A stretch of 64,000 bases of DNA from Bacteroidales bacterium UBA2861 (GCA_002350615.1 DEFD01000018.1:173132-237131), one strand, 5' to 3'; counted from the stretch's first letter, positions 16,091-24,740 are shown. Numbers and translations are program-made. Notes: generated from the sequence alone by a model not told the origin.

Positions 16091-16120
16091 AAAAAAGGCC
16101 CCCGGATCTCTCCGGAGGCC
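16091..16120 (-). terminator. Rho-independent terminator after phage hicB
   Basis: On the minus strand a 9-bp stem with one mismatch (GGCCTCCGG/CCGGGGGCC) is followed by TTTTTT. It lies 33 bp after the hicB stop. Confidence 0.8.
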
Positions 16121-16152
16121 GTGGCCGTCGCAGTTCTCGAAGTCTGCGATAA

Positions 16153-16554
16153 CTAAGCAAAGCGGACGGCCGTCAGATTGTTTGCAAAACTCCTAACCCC
16201 CCGTTCGATCTTTTCGATGGTTTTGCGAGTAGGCTTACTGCGCCCGTGCAGATAATGACCGAGTTGTGTCTGGCTCACCCCTGTAATCCTCTCCAGCCCG
16301 GCGAGACTGAATGCCTTGCAATACTCCTGCAGGAAACTCGCTGTATCGTAGAAAAACTCGTACTCTATCTCTTCGAATTGCTTGCCGGCTTTGTGATAGT
16401 ACTCTCGCATTTCCTGATAGGCTTTTTGGAAGTCTTCAATCGTTTCTTCGACCGTCTTTCCCTCGCCTATGCAGCTGTAGCTGAGTGGCGTGTCATCCAT
16501 ATAGGCAGAATAGCCAAAGGAAGACTTTTCAATAAATACTTTTACCTTTTTCAT
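16153..16554 (-). CDS. hicB: HicB antitoxin with C-terminal HTH (prophage)
   Basis: The 133-residue protein has the HicB fold at the N-terminus (KVFIEKSSFGYSAYMDD, then GEGKTVEETIEDFQKAY) and an HTH at the C-terminus (GLERITGVSQTQLGHYLHGR followed by SKPTRKTIEKIERG). It neutralises the HicA RNase and represses the operon. It lies 36 bp downstream of hicA and is followed by a terminator. In a prophage it can stabilise the element or act in abortive infection. Confidence 0.9.
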   Translation of the reverse strand: MKKVKVFIEKSSFGYSAYMDDTPLSYSCIGEGKTVEETIEDFQKAYQEMREYYHKAGKQFEEIEYEFFYDTASFLQEYCKAFSLAGLERITGVSQTQLGHYLHGRSKPTRKTIEKIERGVRSFANNLTAVRFA

Positions 16555-16590
16555 AACATTTGCCCCTTTTATGCTTGTTGATGTGGGGGC

Positions 16591-16779
16591 TCATTTGAGC
16601 CCCGCATCCTTCAAAATTTTGTTTAGTGTTCCGGTCGCAACCTCTTCGTTGTGGTGATGACTCATCTGAAAGTCTTTGTCCGTTATCGGACTATGCCAGA
16701 GAGGATGCCCGTTGCGTTCTGTCGGTGTCTTGTAACACCCGGCTTTCTTCAGTCTCTTTTCTAATTCAGTGTACTTCAT
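16591..16779 (-). CDS. hicA: HicA mRNA interferase toxin (prophage)
   Basis: At 62 residues this is a standard HicA, a double-stranded-RNA-binding-like fold that cleaves mRNA. The start KYTELEKRLKKAGC and the catalytic-His region RNGHPLWHSPITD, followed by the C-terminal helix GTLNKILKDAGL, are typical. It precedes hicB, as in most such loci, and has its own promoter with a palindromic operator at 16807-16837. Confidence 0.9.
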   Translation of the reverse strand: MKYTELEKRLKKAGCYKTPTERNGHPLWHSPITDKDFQMSHHHNEEVATGTLNKILKDAGLK

Positions 16780-16806
16780 AGAACTTGTTGCTTTGTTATC
16801 GCACTA

Positions 16807-16837
16807 CAAAAATAGGAATTTTCCTATTATTTACCAA
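16807..16837 (-). promoter_or_regulatory. hicAB promoter with 18-bp operator
   Basis: On the minus strand the sequence is TTTG, 19 nt, then TATTTTTG (16807-16814), a textbook Bacteroidota promoter. A perfect inverted repeat AATAGGAA-TT-TTCCTATT (16811-16828) covers the -7 box and spacer, where HicB could repress. Confidence 0.8.
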
Positions 16838-16866
16838 ATTATTTGTTAAAAAACCACATCATATGT

Positions 16867-17187
16867 TTATTGTTTTCTCGGCCGGTAGCAGTGAGTGTCG
16901 ATCCAAGCCCGGTATTCCTCCATCGAGTGGGTGCCCCGCCGGACATGGCTAAGGTCGCTGCTAAATGTCAGGCATATCCGCCCATCGATGTGCAGCAAGC
17001 AAAGCAGGCCTACGGCAACGGCTTCCTCCAACGGACGGATCCTGAGAGGCACCCATATGAACAGAGGAAGTGCGTTGAACCAGGCTTCGATAGCAGCCGC
17101 CCGGGTTTCGATAACCGCAGTAAACTTTTCCCTGAACTCCTGCTCCTGGCCGGCAGTACGCAGCAGATATTTCTCCCTCTGACTCAC
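16867..17187 (-). CDS. Small phage protein downstream of the primase
   Basis: The protein has 106 residues (start MSQREKYLLRTAGQEQEFRE). The N-terminal half is helical and the C-terminal half hydrophobic with several Cys/His residues (ICLTFSSDLSHVRRGTHS). An ATGA overlap with the primase stop ties its translation to that gene. It has a central AAIEAWFNALPLFIWVPLRI stretch that could be a membrane or packing helix. Function unknown. Confidence 0.5.
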   Translation of the reverse strand: MSQREKYLLRTAGQEQEFREKFTAVIETRAAAIEAWFNALPLFIWVPLRIRPLEEAVAVGLLCLLHIDGRICLTFSSDLSHVRRGTHSMEEYRAWIDTHCYRPRKQ

Positions 17188-20100
17188 TTCTCGATTCCGT
17201 ATATTATGGCCGGCATATCATCTTCATCCTGATCTGATGCTTCTTTCATAAGGGTCGCGGCTTCCTCTTTCTGAAATCCTCCCACGACGACATCGAGCGA
17301 TATTCCATAATTCTCGGTTATCGCATCGTAATCGAACACCATGGCTGTCGTGGTGCGAGTCTTCACTGCTGCATCATCAGATGGCGTGTAGCCAAGGGCA
17401 TTGTCGATGAGTTTGAACTTCATTGACAGAACTGTCCCCATGTACTCTGGAGAGTTTTCCAGGTAATACTTCAAAGAATCTTTCGGAAGGGCCTTCTGAC
17501 CGTCCCGCGCTTCCTTGAGGTACTGCGAGGAAAGCCTGTTGAAGTTGACGAAAAGATACCGTTTCTCCGGATTGAGTTCCACTTCCTGGTTTGCCCGCTT
17601 GGACTCCCTGGTAGTGATGCTTCGGCCACCTCGAGTTATCCTGTAATCCACATCGATCCATGCCCGAGAGGACCCCACCAAGTTCTCCACGGTTTCCCAA
17701 AAGCCTGCGAGTTCGTTACTTTGCCGTGTCTTTGCATTTTGGTTGATACATAGACGAGTGCAGAGATCCAAGAGTTCCGGGTAGTGGAACGATAGTCCCA
17801 ACTGGCCGTCAAGGGTGCGGAAGGCCGCAAGCACCGTAGCCCAGTTTTTGAGGGTTCGATCTTCGACCGCGGATGAGCGGGCCTTATCCGAAAGGTCGGT
17901 TACGGTATCGTCCCAGGCGGAGCGGAACCCAGCAGCAAAGATGCTGCGCATTGCAAGCATCTGAGCGGTCAGGTGCGTTATTCCCCTGTTCTCTATCCTC
18001 CGGAGGTTTTCGAAATTGCGCTTCTCCTCGTCGCTGAAGGTGGTTTTACTGAACGAGAGGAAGATCATTCTGGAGAACAGAGCAATATCCGCAGTCGGCA
18101 TCTCCTGTCCGGAAAGGACGACACCGCAGTCCACGGAAGTGGTTTCCCTGCGCTTGTCGTTGTCGATATTCACCCTGGTGCGACCTGTACCGTCCCAAAG
18201 GCCCTTCAATATCTCCTGCTTGTCTGGTGGGAGATCTTTCTTGTATTCGTCCAAGTGGACGACAGCGTTTGACACCTCTGCGATTGCTTCCGCAAGAGCC
18301 GCCTTTGTGGAAGCAGAAAGGTTCGGAGCTGAATAGTCGGTAAAAAAGAAGGACGTGAGCGAAGCACCCAGCTGGGTCTTTCCAGTTCCCTTAGGTCCGA
18401 ACAGGTTAAGTATTGGAAAACGCTGCGTAACGCTCGTGACGATGTCCTTGAACAACGTGGCCACCAGGAAACACACTGCGACCTTGGCATTCTCCCCGTG
18501 CACCTTGACCATCAGATCGACGTGCTCCCGCAGGGTGATGTCGCTCGTGCGCTGGAAGGTGAACTTTCTCTCCATCTGATAGCCCTGCGTGTTACTCTCA
18601 GTGTCCGCGGCACATCCAGGAAGGTAGAAACGGCGGTCTTTCATCATGAAGACTCCGTATTTGTCTGCCTTTTCAAATCGGTCGCCGTCCATGCCACCAT
18701 TGCCCCAGGCGTAAAAACCCCAGCGCTTCTGCCATCCCAGCTGTCTGATTTCATCTGCAGAGGGAGTGTCATCATACAGGTAGGTCTTTAGCTGAGTAAG
18801 CTCGGCAGCTGAAACCTTCCATACATAGTTGCCGGCACTCTCCAGCACCCTCTTGAAATCTGCGAAGGAAACCATTTCGCTCTGTTTGAATTTCACCGTC
18901 TGCTCCTGGCCACTTTCGTTCAGGACACGGAAAATCCTTCGAGCATTGCTCTCGTCCCTGATATGCAGAACTGGTTCCATAATGAAATTGCTCCAGGGAC
19001 GATCATTGGAGGAGGACCCGGCGCCATAGTAGCAGCGATTCTTGATGTAGAAGCCATAACTGCGCAGCATGTCCTGCGACTTGCGATCCTTTTCCAGGGC
19101 TTCACGGTCCAAGGCATTCTTTGCCTTGTAATATTCCTGGCGCCATACCTTGCCGTTCTTGTACTGCTTCGTGAAAGACTCCAGGTACATCTCCGCAGCC
19201 GTTTCGTCGCACCAGGCAAGCAGCCTGGAGACATCGGAAATCACCTTCGCGATCTCGGTTTGGGACGATTTATCCTTCATCTCACCTGAACAGTACCAAG
19301 GAATAAAATCCGACGTATCCCTGGAAAGAGCCTCATCCCAGCCTTTGGGATTTTTCTTGAAGTATTCATCCGGATCCTTGCCAAGATCCTTCTCCCATTC
19401 CATCACCCGTACGGCCAGGCCAGCAGAGAGCAGCTCGATGCCGTGCTTGCGTACCGCCTTGCGACCCGCTTCGTCCATATCGCCTGCAAGGATGACATTC
19501 TTCGCTTTTCGGCGTATGGTATCAATCTGCTCTTTCGTAAGAGCCGTTCCACAGGGGGCGGCAGCGGTACTTACACCTATCTGATGCAGGCGCATCACAT
19601 CCGGATTCCCTTCGCAGAGAACCACAGTGCCGGTAGCAGACACCTGCCTGGAGGCTTGGTACCAGCCAAACAGCATCTCTCCTTTATGAAAAAGCGGAGT
19701 ATCCTTTGTGTTCAAATACTTCATGCGCTTCGCGGTGTCTTCATTCTCTCCTATATAGCGTCCTGTAAAGCCGGCAATATACCCGCTTCTGGACCAGATA
19801 GGGAAGACGATGCGCTGCCGGAATGCATCATAGGAGCCATTGTCACCTACGCTGGCAAGGCCTGCCTCTATAAGTACATCCTTGCCCCAACCTTTATCTG
19901 TAAGTGCCTTCAGGAGACCACCGCCCTCAGGGGCGTAACCCACGCCGAACAGGGCAATGGTATCATCGCTCCAGCCGCGATCCCGGCAATACTGCTTCGC
20001 CGCCGGAGAAGCGGCGAAGCGCTCCTGGAACCACTCATGAGCAGCCCGGTTCACATTCATCAGCTTCTCCCGGCGGAACTGCTCTTCGCGCTCCGCTGGA

Positions 20101-20408
20101 GTAGGCTCTTTCTTTTCATACTGTATGTGAAGCTTAGCTGCAAGGTACTCGACTGCTTCCATGAAGGTCAGCCCGTTCTTGTCCTGTACAAAGGCGATGG
20201 CGTCCCAGCTCTTGGCGCAGGATCCGAAGCAGTGCGCCGTGTTTCTGGAGGGAGACACCACGAAAGACGGGGTCTTCTCCCCATGGAAAGGGCAGCAGCA
20301 CTTGTAACCAGAACCGTCGCGTTTGAGTTCAAGGCCTTCACCTTCCAGGATGGACACTATGTCATAATCCCGGATTTGTTCAATGACTTCGTTGGGAATC
20401 ATATTCAT
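17184..20408 (-). CDS. Phage primase-helicase (CHC2 zinc finger, TOPRIM, AAA+ ATPase)
   Basis: The 1074-residue protein begins with a DnaG-type zinc finger (C39, H42, C60, C64: CCCPFHGEKTPSF...HCFGSC). A TOPRIM primase core follows (VVLCEGNPDVMRLHQIG near residue 260, and ILAGDMDEAGRKAV near 308). The C-terminal half is an ATPase with Walker A LFGPKGTGKTQLG near residue 675 and an acidic Walker B (AVVHLDEYKKD). It should make primers and unwind the phage DNA. A second Met at residue 3 (20402) is an alternative start. It is coupled by ATGA overlaps to the small genes on both sides. Confidence 0.92.
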   Translation of the reverse strand: MNMIPNEVIEQIRDYDIVSILEGEGLELKRDGSGYKCCCPFHGEKTPSFVVSPSRNTAHCFGSCAKSWDAIAFVQDKNGLTFMEAVEYLAAKLHIQYEKKEPTPAEREEQFRREKLMNVNRAAHEWFQERFAASPAAKQYCRDRGWSDDTIALFGVGYAPEGGGLLKALTDKGWGKDVLIEAGLASVGDNGSYDAFRQRIVFPIWSRSGYIAGFTGRYIGENEDTAKRMKYLNTKDTPLFHKGEMLFGWYQASRQVSATGTVVLCEGNPDVMRLHQIGVSTAAAPCGTALTKEQIDTIRRKAKNVILAGDMDEAGRKAVRKHGIELLSAGLAVRVMEWEKDLGKDPDEYFKKNPKGWDEALSRDTSDFIPWYCSGEMKDKSSQTEIAKVISDVSRLLAWCDETAAEMYLESFTKQYKNGKVWRQEYYKAKNALDREALEKDRKSQDMLRSYGFYIKNRCYYGAGSSSNDRPWSNFIMEPVLHIRDESNARRIFRVLNESGQEQTVKFKQSEMVSFADFKRVLESAGNYVWKVSAAELTQLKTYLYDDTPSADEIRQLGWQKRWGFYAWGNGGMDGDRFEKADKYGVFMMKDRRFYLPGCAADTESNTQGYQMERKFTFQRTSDITLREHVDLMVKVHGENAKVAVCFLVATLFKDIVTSVTQRFPILNLFGPKGTGKTQLGASLTSFFFTDYSAPNLSASTKAALAEAIAEVSNAVVHLDEYKKDLPPDKQEILKGLWDGTGRTRVNIDNDKRRETTSVDCGVVLSGQEMPTADIALFSRMIFLSFSKTTFSDEEKRNFENLRRIENRGITHLTAQMLAMRSIFAAGFRSAWDDTVTDLSDKARSSAVEDRTLKNWATVLAAFRTLDGQLGLSFHYPELLDLCTRLCINQNAKTRQSNELAGFWETVENLVGSSRAWIDVDYRITRGGRSITTRESKRANQEVELNPEKRYLFVNFNRLSSQYLKEARDGQKALPKDSLKYYLENSPEYMGTVLSMKFKLIDNALGYTPSDDAAVKTRTTTAMVFDYDAITENYGISLDVVVGGFQKEEAATLMKEASDQDEDDMPAIIYGIEK

Positions 20409-20578
20409 TGCTCTAGTTCTATTCTCTCTAAACGGGAAAGCAGCTCTCCGAAACGAGCAATTCGCTCCTGGTCATATTGGCTTTTGTTTATATAAGAGCC
20501 AAGAAGGCGCAGTTGCGTCCGCAATGCTGCCAGGATGAGCGGCAGATCCCTCTCTCGTAGTTCAACGTTAATTATCAT
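20405..20578 (-). CDS. Small helical phage protein before the primase
   Basis: This 57-residue ORF (MIINVELRERDLPLILAALR, then a charged helix ending RLERIELEQ) is too short for most gene lists. Its TGA overlaps the primase ATG (ATGA), the pattern used throughout this phage operon, and it fills the gap between the methyltransferase and primase genes exactly. It appears to be a helical hairpin. Function unknown. Confidence 0.6.
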   Translation of the reverse strand: MIINVELRERDLPLILAALRTQLRLLGSYINKSQYDQERIARFGELLSRLERIELEQ

Positions 20579-20598
20579 AAGTCTTTACTCTTGATAGC

Positions 20599-22263
20599 CT
20601 ATGCAGAGCATCCATGTAGATGATGGTGCCGTTCTGGAGTGGTTTCACTTTTCGGAAGATTGGTGTGATTGATTTCGTAGGAAAGGCTGACACAGAGGGC
20701 GCAGGCCACATGCGTTTCAACGGCGTTTCCGATGTATTTCTTCTGTTCGGTGGTAGTCCCAACAAGAACATATTCATCGCCGAATCCCATGATTCTTTTC
20801 AATTCGATGATCTTCAGCATTCGAATGAAGATGTCGGAAATGCCATACATTGACATGAATTCCTTGATCTTGACGGTCATCGGGCTGTCTGAAGGATAGA
20901 CCACGATAACGCCGCCGGTCTCGGCCGTTACGATGTACGGTGGACGTTTGTCCATCCGTGCGATTAGGGTGAAGCAGGGTTTGTCGATGGCGGATCCGGC
21001 CGACGCAAATTGCGGGTTCAATAGATATTGGACTTTCGCCGGCGAATGGCTTTTCACCGTCACGATGTTCAATTTCGGATTTGTAGTCACAGTATGGGAC
21101 GGCTCGTCAATGGAAGACGGCCTGCCGTGGCCATACTGGTTGTCGATGAAGCGCAGCGCGTGGACGGCAATCCTGTCGTGTGTTGGAAGGGTCGGACAAG
21201 GGGCATCCAGTGCCCCTACCTGGTTCTTTCCCATGTAAGCCGTGATGAATGCGTGGTGGTCGCGGCATGTTACGGCCCCGGCCGGGCCGTCCAGCCCGAT
21301 GTTCTTTCCGTCTGGGTCCCCGCTGAATTGCTTGGAAAGGAAAGAGACGCGGGCCAGTCCAAGCCGCTGCTGCGCGGCAACCGTGGGGCAAGGGTCATCG
21401 ATGGACGGCGGGATATATTTGCCCGTTCTGGACATCGAATTCCACTTGATCAGGAATGCATCTTTCCCCCCGGCCACAAACTTGATCAGACCGGCATAAA
21501 TGCGCTTCAGCGTGTTTTCCGCAAGGGGCTTGCGCTCCGTGTCAAAGATGGACCGGCCTTCATCATCAAGGTCCAACACATCGCCGACGGCCTTCCATTT
21601 CTTCAGGGGGCCGAATATTCCGTCTGAACCGGTCTTGCTGTGCGTCGGCTCCGGGAATACAATCGGGAATCCGTGTTTGGCAAAAATGCCGAAGAACCGT
21701 TCCCGACTGGTATATGCCCCGAAATCGGCGGCATTCAGGATCCGGTGTGAAAAGTCATATCCGTACTTGCAGACATTATGCACCCACTTCAGATAGAGAC
21801 GGCCCGCATCGCGGCTGACAGGGCGGCCGTTTTCGTCCAGATCTCCCCACATCATGAATTCCCGGACATTCTCGATCTGGATGTAATCCGGTTCCAAGGC
21901 ATCGATGTAGCGGAATAGGTGTTCCGCCAGGGTGCGGCTGTCTGCATCGCGGGGTTGTCCGCCTTTGGCTTTGCTGAAGTTCGTGCATTCCAGCGAAGCC
22001 CACAGGACCAGCAGCGCACCGGGGTTGCGCCGCCTTTCTTCGCGGGCGTGGGCCACAAGGTCGGTCAGATCCAGCGTGCGGATGTCCTCGGTATAGTGTA
22101 CGGCGTGCGGATGGTTCGCTGCGTGGGATGCGATGGCGTGCGCATCGTGATTCACGCAGGCGATCACGGTCGCGCATTTCTCCCCGTCCAGGAACGCCCG
22201 TTCAACCCCGGTACTGGTTCCACCGGCCCCGCAAAACAGGTCAATGTATAGCAATTTCTTCAT
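20599..22263 (-). CDS. Phage C5-cytosine DNA methyltransferase with repeated target region
   Basis: The real start is the ATG at 22263, giving MKKLLYIDLFCGAGGTSTGV with SAM-binding motif I; the frame stays open further upstream but overlaps the next gene. Motif IV reads LWASLECTNFSKAKGG, with the nucleophilic Cys preceded by Glu instead of the usual Pro. Motif VI is IENVREF and motif X KKYIGNAVETHVACAL. Between motifs VIII and IX about five copies of an I-D-x-P-x-x-T-V-x repeat occur (IDDPCPTVA, LDAPCPTLP, IDEPSHTVT, IDKPCFTLI). The length is 554 residues. It probably modifies phage DNA to avoid host restriction; no partner endonuclease is visible. Confidence 0.88.
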   Translation of the reverse strand: MKKLLYIDLFCGAGGTSTGVERAFLDGEKCATVIACVNHDAHAIASHAANHPHAVHYTEDIRTLDLTDLVAHAREERRRNPGALLVLWASLECTNFSKAKGGQPRDADSRTLAEHLFRYIDALEPDYIQIENVREFMMWGDLDENGRPVSRDAGRLYLKWVHNVCKYGYDFSHRILNAADFGAYTSRERFFGIFAKHGFPIVFPEPTHSKTGSDGIFGPLKKWKAVGDVLDLDDEGRSIFDTERKPLAENTLKRIYAGLIKFVAGGKDAFLIKWNSMSRTGKYIPPSIDDPCPTVAAQQRLGLARVSFLSKQFSGDPDGKNIGLDGPAGAVTCRDHHAFITAYMGKNQVGALDAPCPTLPTHDRIAVHALRFIDNQYGHGRPSSIDEPSHTVTTNPKLNIVTVKSHSPAKVQYLLNPQFASAGSAIDKPCFTLIARMDKRPPYIVTAETGGVIVVYPSDSPMTVKIKEFMSMYGISDIFIRMLKIIELKRIMGFGDEYVLVGTTTEQKKYIGNAVETHVACALCVSLSYEINHTNLPKSETTPERHHHLHGCSA

Positions 22264-23215
22264 ACTCTTTTTCAACTCTTTCGTTTGCAATCTCGACATA
22301 ATCGCGTGATATGTCGAATCCAATGAACTGACGGTGATTGCGCACCGCTGCAATGGCCACGGTTCCGGAACCCATGAAAGGGTCAAGGACCGTCCCGCGT
22401 TCGGGGCATGCGGCAAGCAGGATGCGTGTTGCCAGGTCTTCAGGGAAAGTGGCGAAATGATTCAGCGAGATGTGACGAATCGGGATGTTCCAGACATCGC
22501 GCACATTGCGAAGGTACCGTCCATCCTCGGAGCGCGGCCAGCGGTCCATTCCGCGTGCTGCAAAAGTCTGGGGATTCAGGCCGGTCACTCCCTGGGAATA
22601 CTTGTGGCTTCCTTTGATTCTGGTGTCCCGACGGCCGTCGTACTTCGCCGGTTCCAACATCTGGCTGAAGTAGTAGTGCCGTTTCTTTGATAGCAGGAAG
22701 ATGTATTCGTGCGACCTGGTACACCTGTCCGTCATGGATTCTGGCATCGGATTCGGCTTCTGCCAGATGATGTCCTGCCGCAAATACCATCCACGGCTGC
22801 GAAGTTCAAAGGCAAGCATCCACGGGATGCCGATCAGGTCCTTCCGCTTGTACTTGCCGGATGCCTTGAAAATGGCCGTGCATTCCAAGGCACCGGTATT
22901 CGTGTTCTGCTTGTATCTCTTCGTTTTCTGGTAGTACCGTGCGCCGCCCTTGCAGCTGCCGACATAGGAATCCCCGATGATGATCCAGAGCGTCCCGGAA
23001 TCCTTCAGGACCCGGCGCACTTCGTCGAACACACCTGCAAGGCGGGCGATGTATTCTTCCGGGGTTTCTTCCAGTCCGATCTGTCCGTCCACGTGGTAGT
23101 CCCGCAAATTGAAGTATGGCGGTGATGTGATCACGCAGTCCACGCTGTCCGCAGGGATCTTGGCCAACCCCTCTAGGCAGTCCATGCAATGAATGCTATT
23201 CAGCAGGATTTCCAT
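22241..23215 (-). CDS. Phage DNA methyltransferase, beta class (N4-cytosine or N6-adenine)
   Basis: The protein has 324 residues from the ATG at 23215, five residues after an alternative start. Motif IV (VITSPPYFNLRDY) precedes motif I (TVLDPFMGSGTVAIAA), the order of the beta class. TSPPY leans towards N4-cytosine but does not decide it. It overlaps the C5-methyltransferase by 23 bp, so two different methylation activities are made together. No restriction gene is adjacent, which fits self-protection of phage DNA. Confidence 0.88.
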   Translation of the reverse strand: MEILLNSIHCMDCLEGLAKIPADSVDCVITSPPYFNLRDYHVDGQIGLEETPEEYIARLAGVFDEVRRVLKDSGTLWIIIGDSYVGSCKGGARYYQKTKRYKQNTNTGALECTAIFKASGKYKRKDLIGIPWMLAFELRSRGWYLRQDIIWQKPNPMPESMTDRCTRSHEYIFLLSKKRHYYFSQMLEPAKYDGRRDTRIKGSHKYSQGVTGLNPQTFAARGMDRWPRSEDGRYLRNVRDVWNIPIRHISLNHFATFPEDLATRILLAACPERGTVLDPFMGSGTVAIAAVRNHRQFIGFDISRDYVEIANERVEKEYEEIAIH

Positions 23216-23390
23216 TGATATCAAGTCCAAATTCCTTCATCAAAGTGTCTTCGCCGAATTCTTCTGCAATCAGTTTGTATGCTTCTTTCATGGCGCGATT
23301 CCGGGTCATCTTTCCGAGGACCACAAAAAGGGCTACCATAGCGTACCAATAAGCGTGAATCTTTTCCCCTTCTTTTGTCATATCAGTCAT
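23196..23390 (-). CDS. Small phage early protein
   Basis: This 64-residue protein has a short hydrophobic segment (HAYWYAMVALFVVLGKMT) and a charged acidic C-terminus. It overlaps both neighbours by a few bases, consistent with a translated early operon gene. One membrane helix is possible. The alternative start Met4 is at 23381. No family is recognised. Confidence 0.5.
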   Translation of the reverse strand: MTDMTKEGEKIHAYWYAMVALFVVLGKMTRNRAMKEAYKLIAEEFGEDTLMKEFGLDINGNPAE

Positions 23391-23640
23391 TGTTTGGCAT
23401 ATAGGTTCCAGGCTGGACCCGCTTCATCCTCTTGCCGTCATACTTGCGGATCAATCCGTACAGGCATTCAAGCGGCATCGTCGGGATGTCGTGATTCCGT
23501 GTGTCGATTGCGTCACCCTGCCTGGTTCCGAAATTCAAGACCTTGTGCCAATCGGGGCGGTTGTCTCCAGGAAGTGTGATATACGCTTCCACGATATAAT
23601 CGCCCGTGAAGATTGATATAATTGTTTCAGTCAAAAGCAT
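23383..23640 (-). CDS. Small phage early protein
   Basis: The protein has 85 residues (MLLTETIISIFTGDYIVEAY start). It is a mixed alpha/beta domain ending in a polar tail (RMKRVQPGTYMPNND). The stop overlaps the start of the next gene by 8 bp. Unknown function; early phage genes of this size often modify host enzymes. Confidence 0.5.
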   Translation of the reverse strand: MLLTETIISIFTGDYIVEAYITLPGDNRPDWHKVLNFGTRQGDAIDTRNHDIPTMPLECLYGLIRKYDGKRMKRVQPGTYMPNND

Positions 23641-23728
23641 ATTATGTTATTTTTTGAAAGGGGTCAAGCGGTAAACCCCTTAAGAACAACCTTAATCCTT
23701 ACCATTTATGAAATACAAGGTCCGCTGA

Positions 23729-23860
23729 TTATCTTGATTTCGTTATCCGGCAGTATTCCCCCGGAATCCACCGGCATTTGTGCTGGATGTACAGTTTGCA
23801 GTCAAGGCACTGATTCCGTTGCCCGAAATGCACCTGGGGGGGGGTAGATTTAGTCTTCAT
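23729..23860 (-). CDS. 43-residue Cys-rich phage protein, probable zinc ribbon
   Basis: The ATG at 23858-23860 overlaps the end of the upstream gene by 11 bp. The protein reads MKTKSTPPQVHFGQRNQC and then LDCKLYIQHKCRWIPGEYC. Cysteines are spaced C-x2-C-x7-C-x7-C with nearby His, which could bind one zinc. A run of nine C bases in its 5' part (minus strand) is a possible slippage site, since adding or losing one base would destroy the frame. It is too short for routine gene callers. Confidence 0.6.
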   Translation of the reverse strand: MKTKSTPPQVHFGQRNQCLDCKLYIQHKCRWIPGEYCRITKSR

Positions 23861-24152
23861 CTTCCGGGATTTCTTCGCCTTCTACGATAAATTCAGGAAG
23901 AAGATCATCCACGGCCACAATCAGACGCAGATGCTGGTATCTGTCATCGCATTCCGGCCCCGTTACACTCACATCATCCCACCGGCCGGTCAATCGAAGG
24001 CTGATTCCAACCAAAGCCTTGACATCGAACTGGTATGTTTTCGGGTTGATGTAGATAATGGATTTATACTGTTTGGATGTTGCGTCGCAGTAGAGGGTGC
24101 TTTGCCGGATCATGGCTGACACCACGGCTTCAGTATTGACTTTCTTTGCCAT
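23850..24152 (-). CDS. Small phage protein
   Basis: The protein has 100 residues from the ATG at 24152 (MAKKVNTEAVVSAMIRQSTL). The frame stays open upstream, but that would overlap the membrane protein gene. A beta-rich middle (YKSIIYINPKTYQFDVKALV) and an acidic tail (EFIVEGEEIPEDED) are seen. It starts 1 nt after the upstream stop. Unknown function. Confidence 0.5.
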   Translation of the reverse strand: MAKKVNTEAVVSAMIRQSTLYCDATSKQYKSIIYINPKTYQFDVKALVGISLRLTGRWDDVSVTGPECDDRYQHLRLIVAVDDLLPEFIVEGEEIPEDED

Positions 24153-24153
24153 A

Positions 24154-24483
24154 TTACGGTTCGGTTTGTGGACGGTTACCCGATGTTGAAAAAAGGGCGG
24201 CAAGGCCGCGAGCCGCCCTTGTAATGTCCGACAATGGAAAGCAGATCGCTTTTACGGCCTTTATTCTTGCTAGTCTGAATATCGCTTTTAACCGGGATAT
24301 TTGTCTCGCTGTCAGCGATTCCCAAGTCACATATGCACTGATAGCCAATGTAGGCCAGTGCCAGATTGCAAATTCGGCGTAGCCGAACAACGCCATTGTG
24401 GCGTTTACTGCCAGCGCCACCGCCAGCACACAGGTGAGCCCGATCCACAGACCTACCTGCAAATTGTTGATTCTGCTTTCCAT
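24154..24483 (-). CDS. Small phage membrane protein
   Basis: The 109-residue protein has two hydrophobic segments: LWIGLTCVLAVALAVNATMA and the region of FAIWHWPTLAISAYVTW. A basic stretch follows (RQISRLKAIFRLARIKAVKA), suggesting two membrane helices with a cytoplasmic C-terminus. Membrane proteins in phage early operons are often superinfection-exclusion factors, though that is only a guess here. Confidence 0.55.
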   Translation of the reverse strand: MESRINNLQVGLWIGLTCVLAVALAVNATMALFGYAEFAIWHWPTLAISAYVTWESLTARQISRLKAIFRLARIKAVKAICFPLSDITRAARGLAALFSTSGNRPQTEP

Positions 24484-24509
24484 TGTCGAACATGATTATT
24501 GGTGTTTTA

Positions 24510-24740
24510 TTATTTCATGGGGAAAAGGTCTTCTGCTTTGCATGGGGTGCCAAGGACTTCTGATATGGCTGTAGCAACTGCGACCTGGGCAGCATAGCCT
24601 GCCGGATAGTGACCTCTGGTCCAGCGCCAGAATGTGGCATCAGTAATTCGCAGGCGGTACATCAGCATTGCTTTGATTTCCGCTTTAACGGATGCTGCAG
24701 ATTCATCCCAAATCTGTGTGAATGTTGTTGCTTTGCTCAT
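24510..24740 (-). CDS. Small HTH regulator (Cro-like)
   Basis: The protein has 76 residues. The centre RLRITDATFWRWTRGHYPAG followed by YAAQVAVATAISEVLG reads as a helix-turn-helix with a third helix, and the C-terminus PCKAEDLFP is common in small phage regulators. It is the first gene of the early operon and is preceded by a 100-bp gap that carries an AACGGTCGTT element (24798-24807). It may be the lytic switch protein. Confidence 0.65.
   Translation of the reverse strand: MSKATTFTQIWDESAASVKAEIKAMLMYRLRITDATFWRWTRGHYPAGYAAQVAVATAISEVLGTPCKAEDLFPMK

Noticed and set aside
22264..22416. Longer start for the C5-methyltransferase
   Set aside because: The 51 added residues lie in the overlap with the upstream methyltransferase and do not match the family. 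MKKLLYIDLFCGAGG is the normal start.
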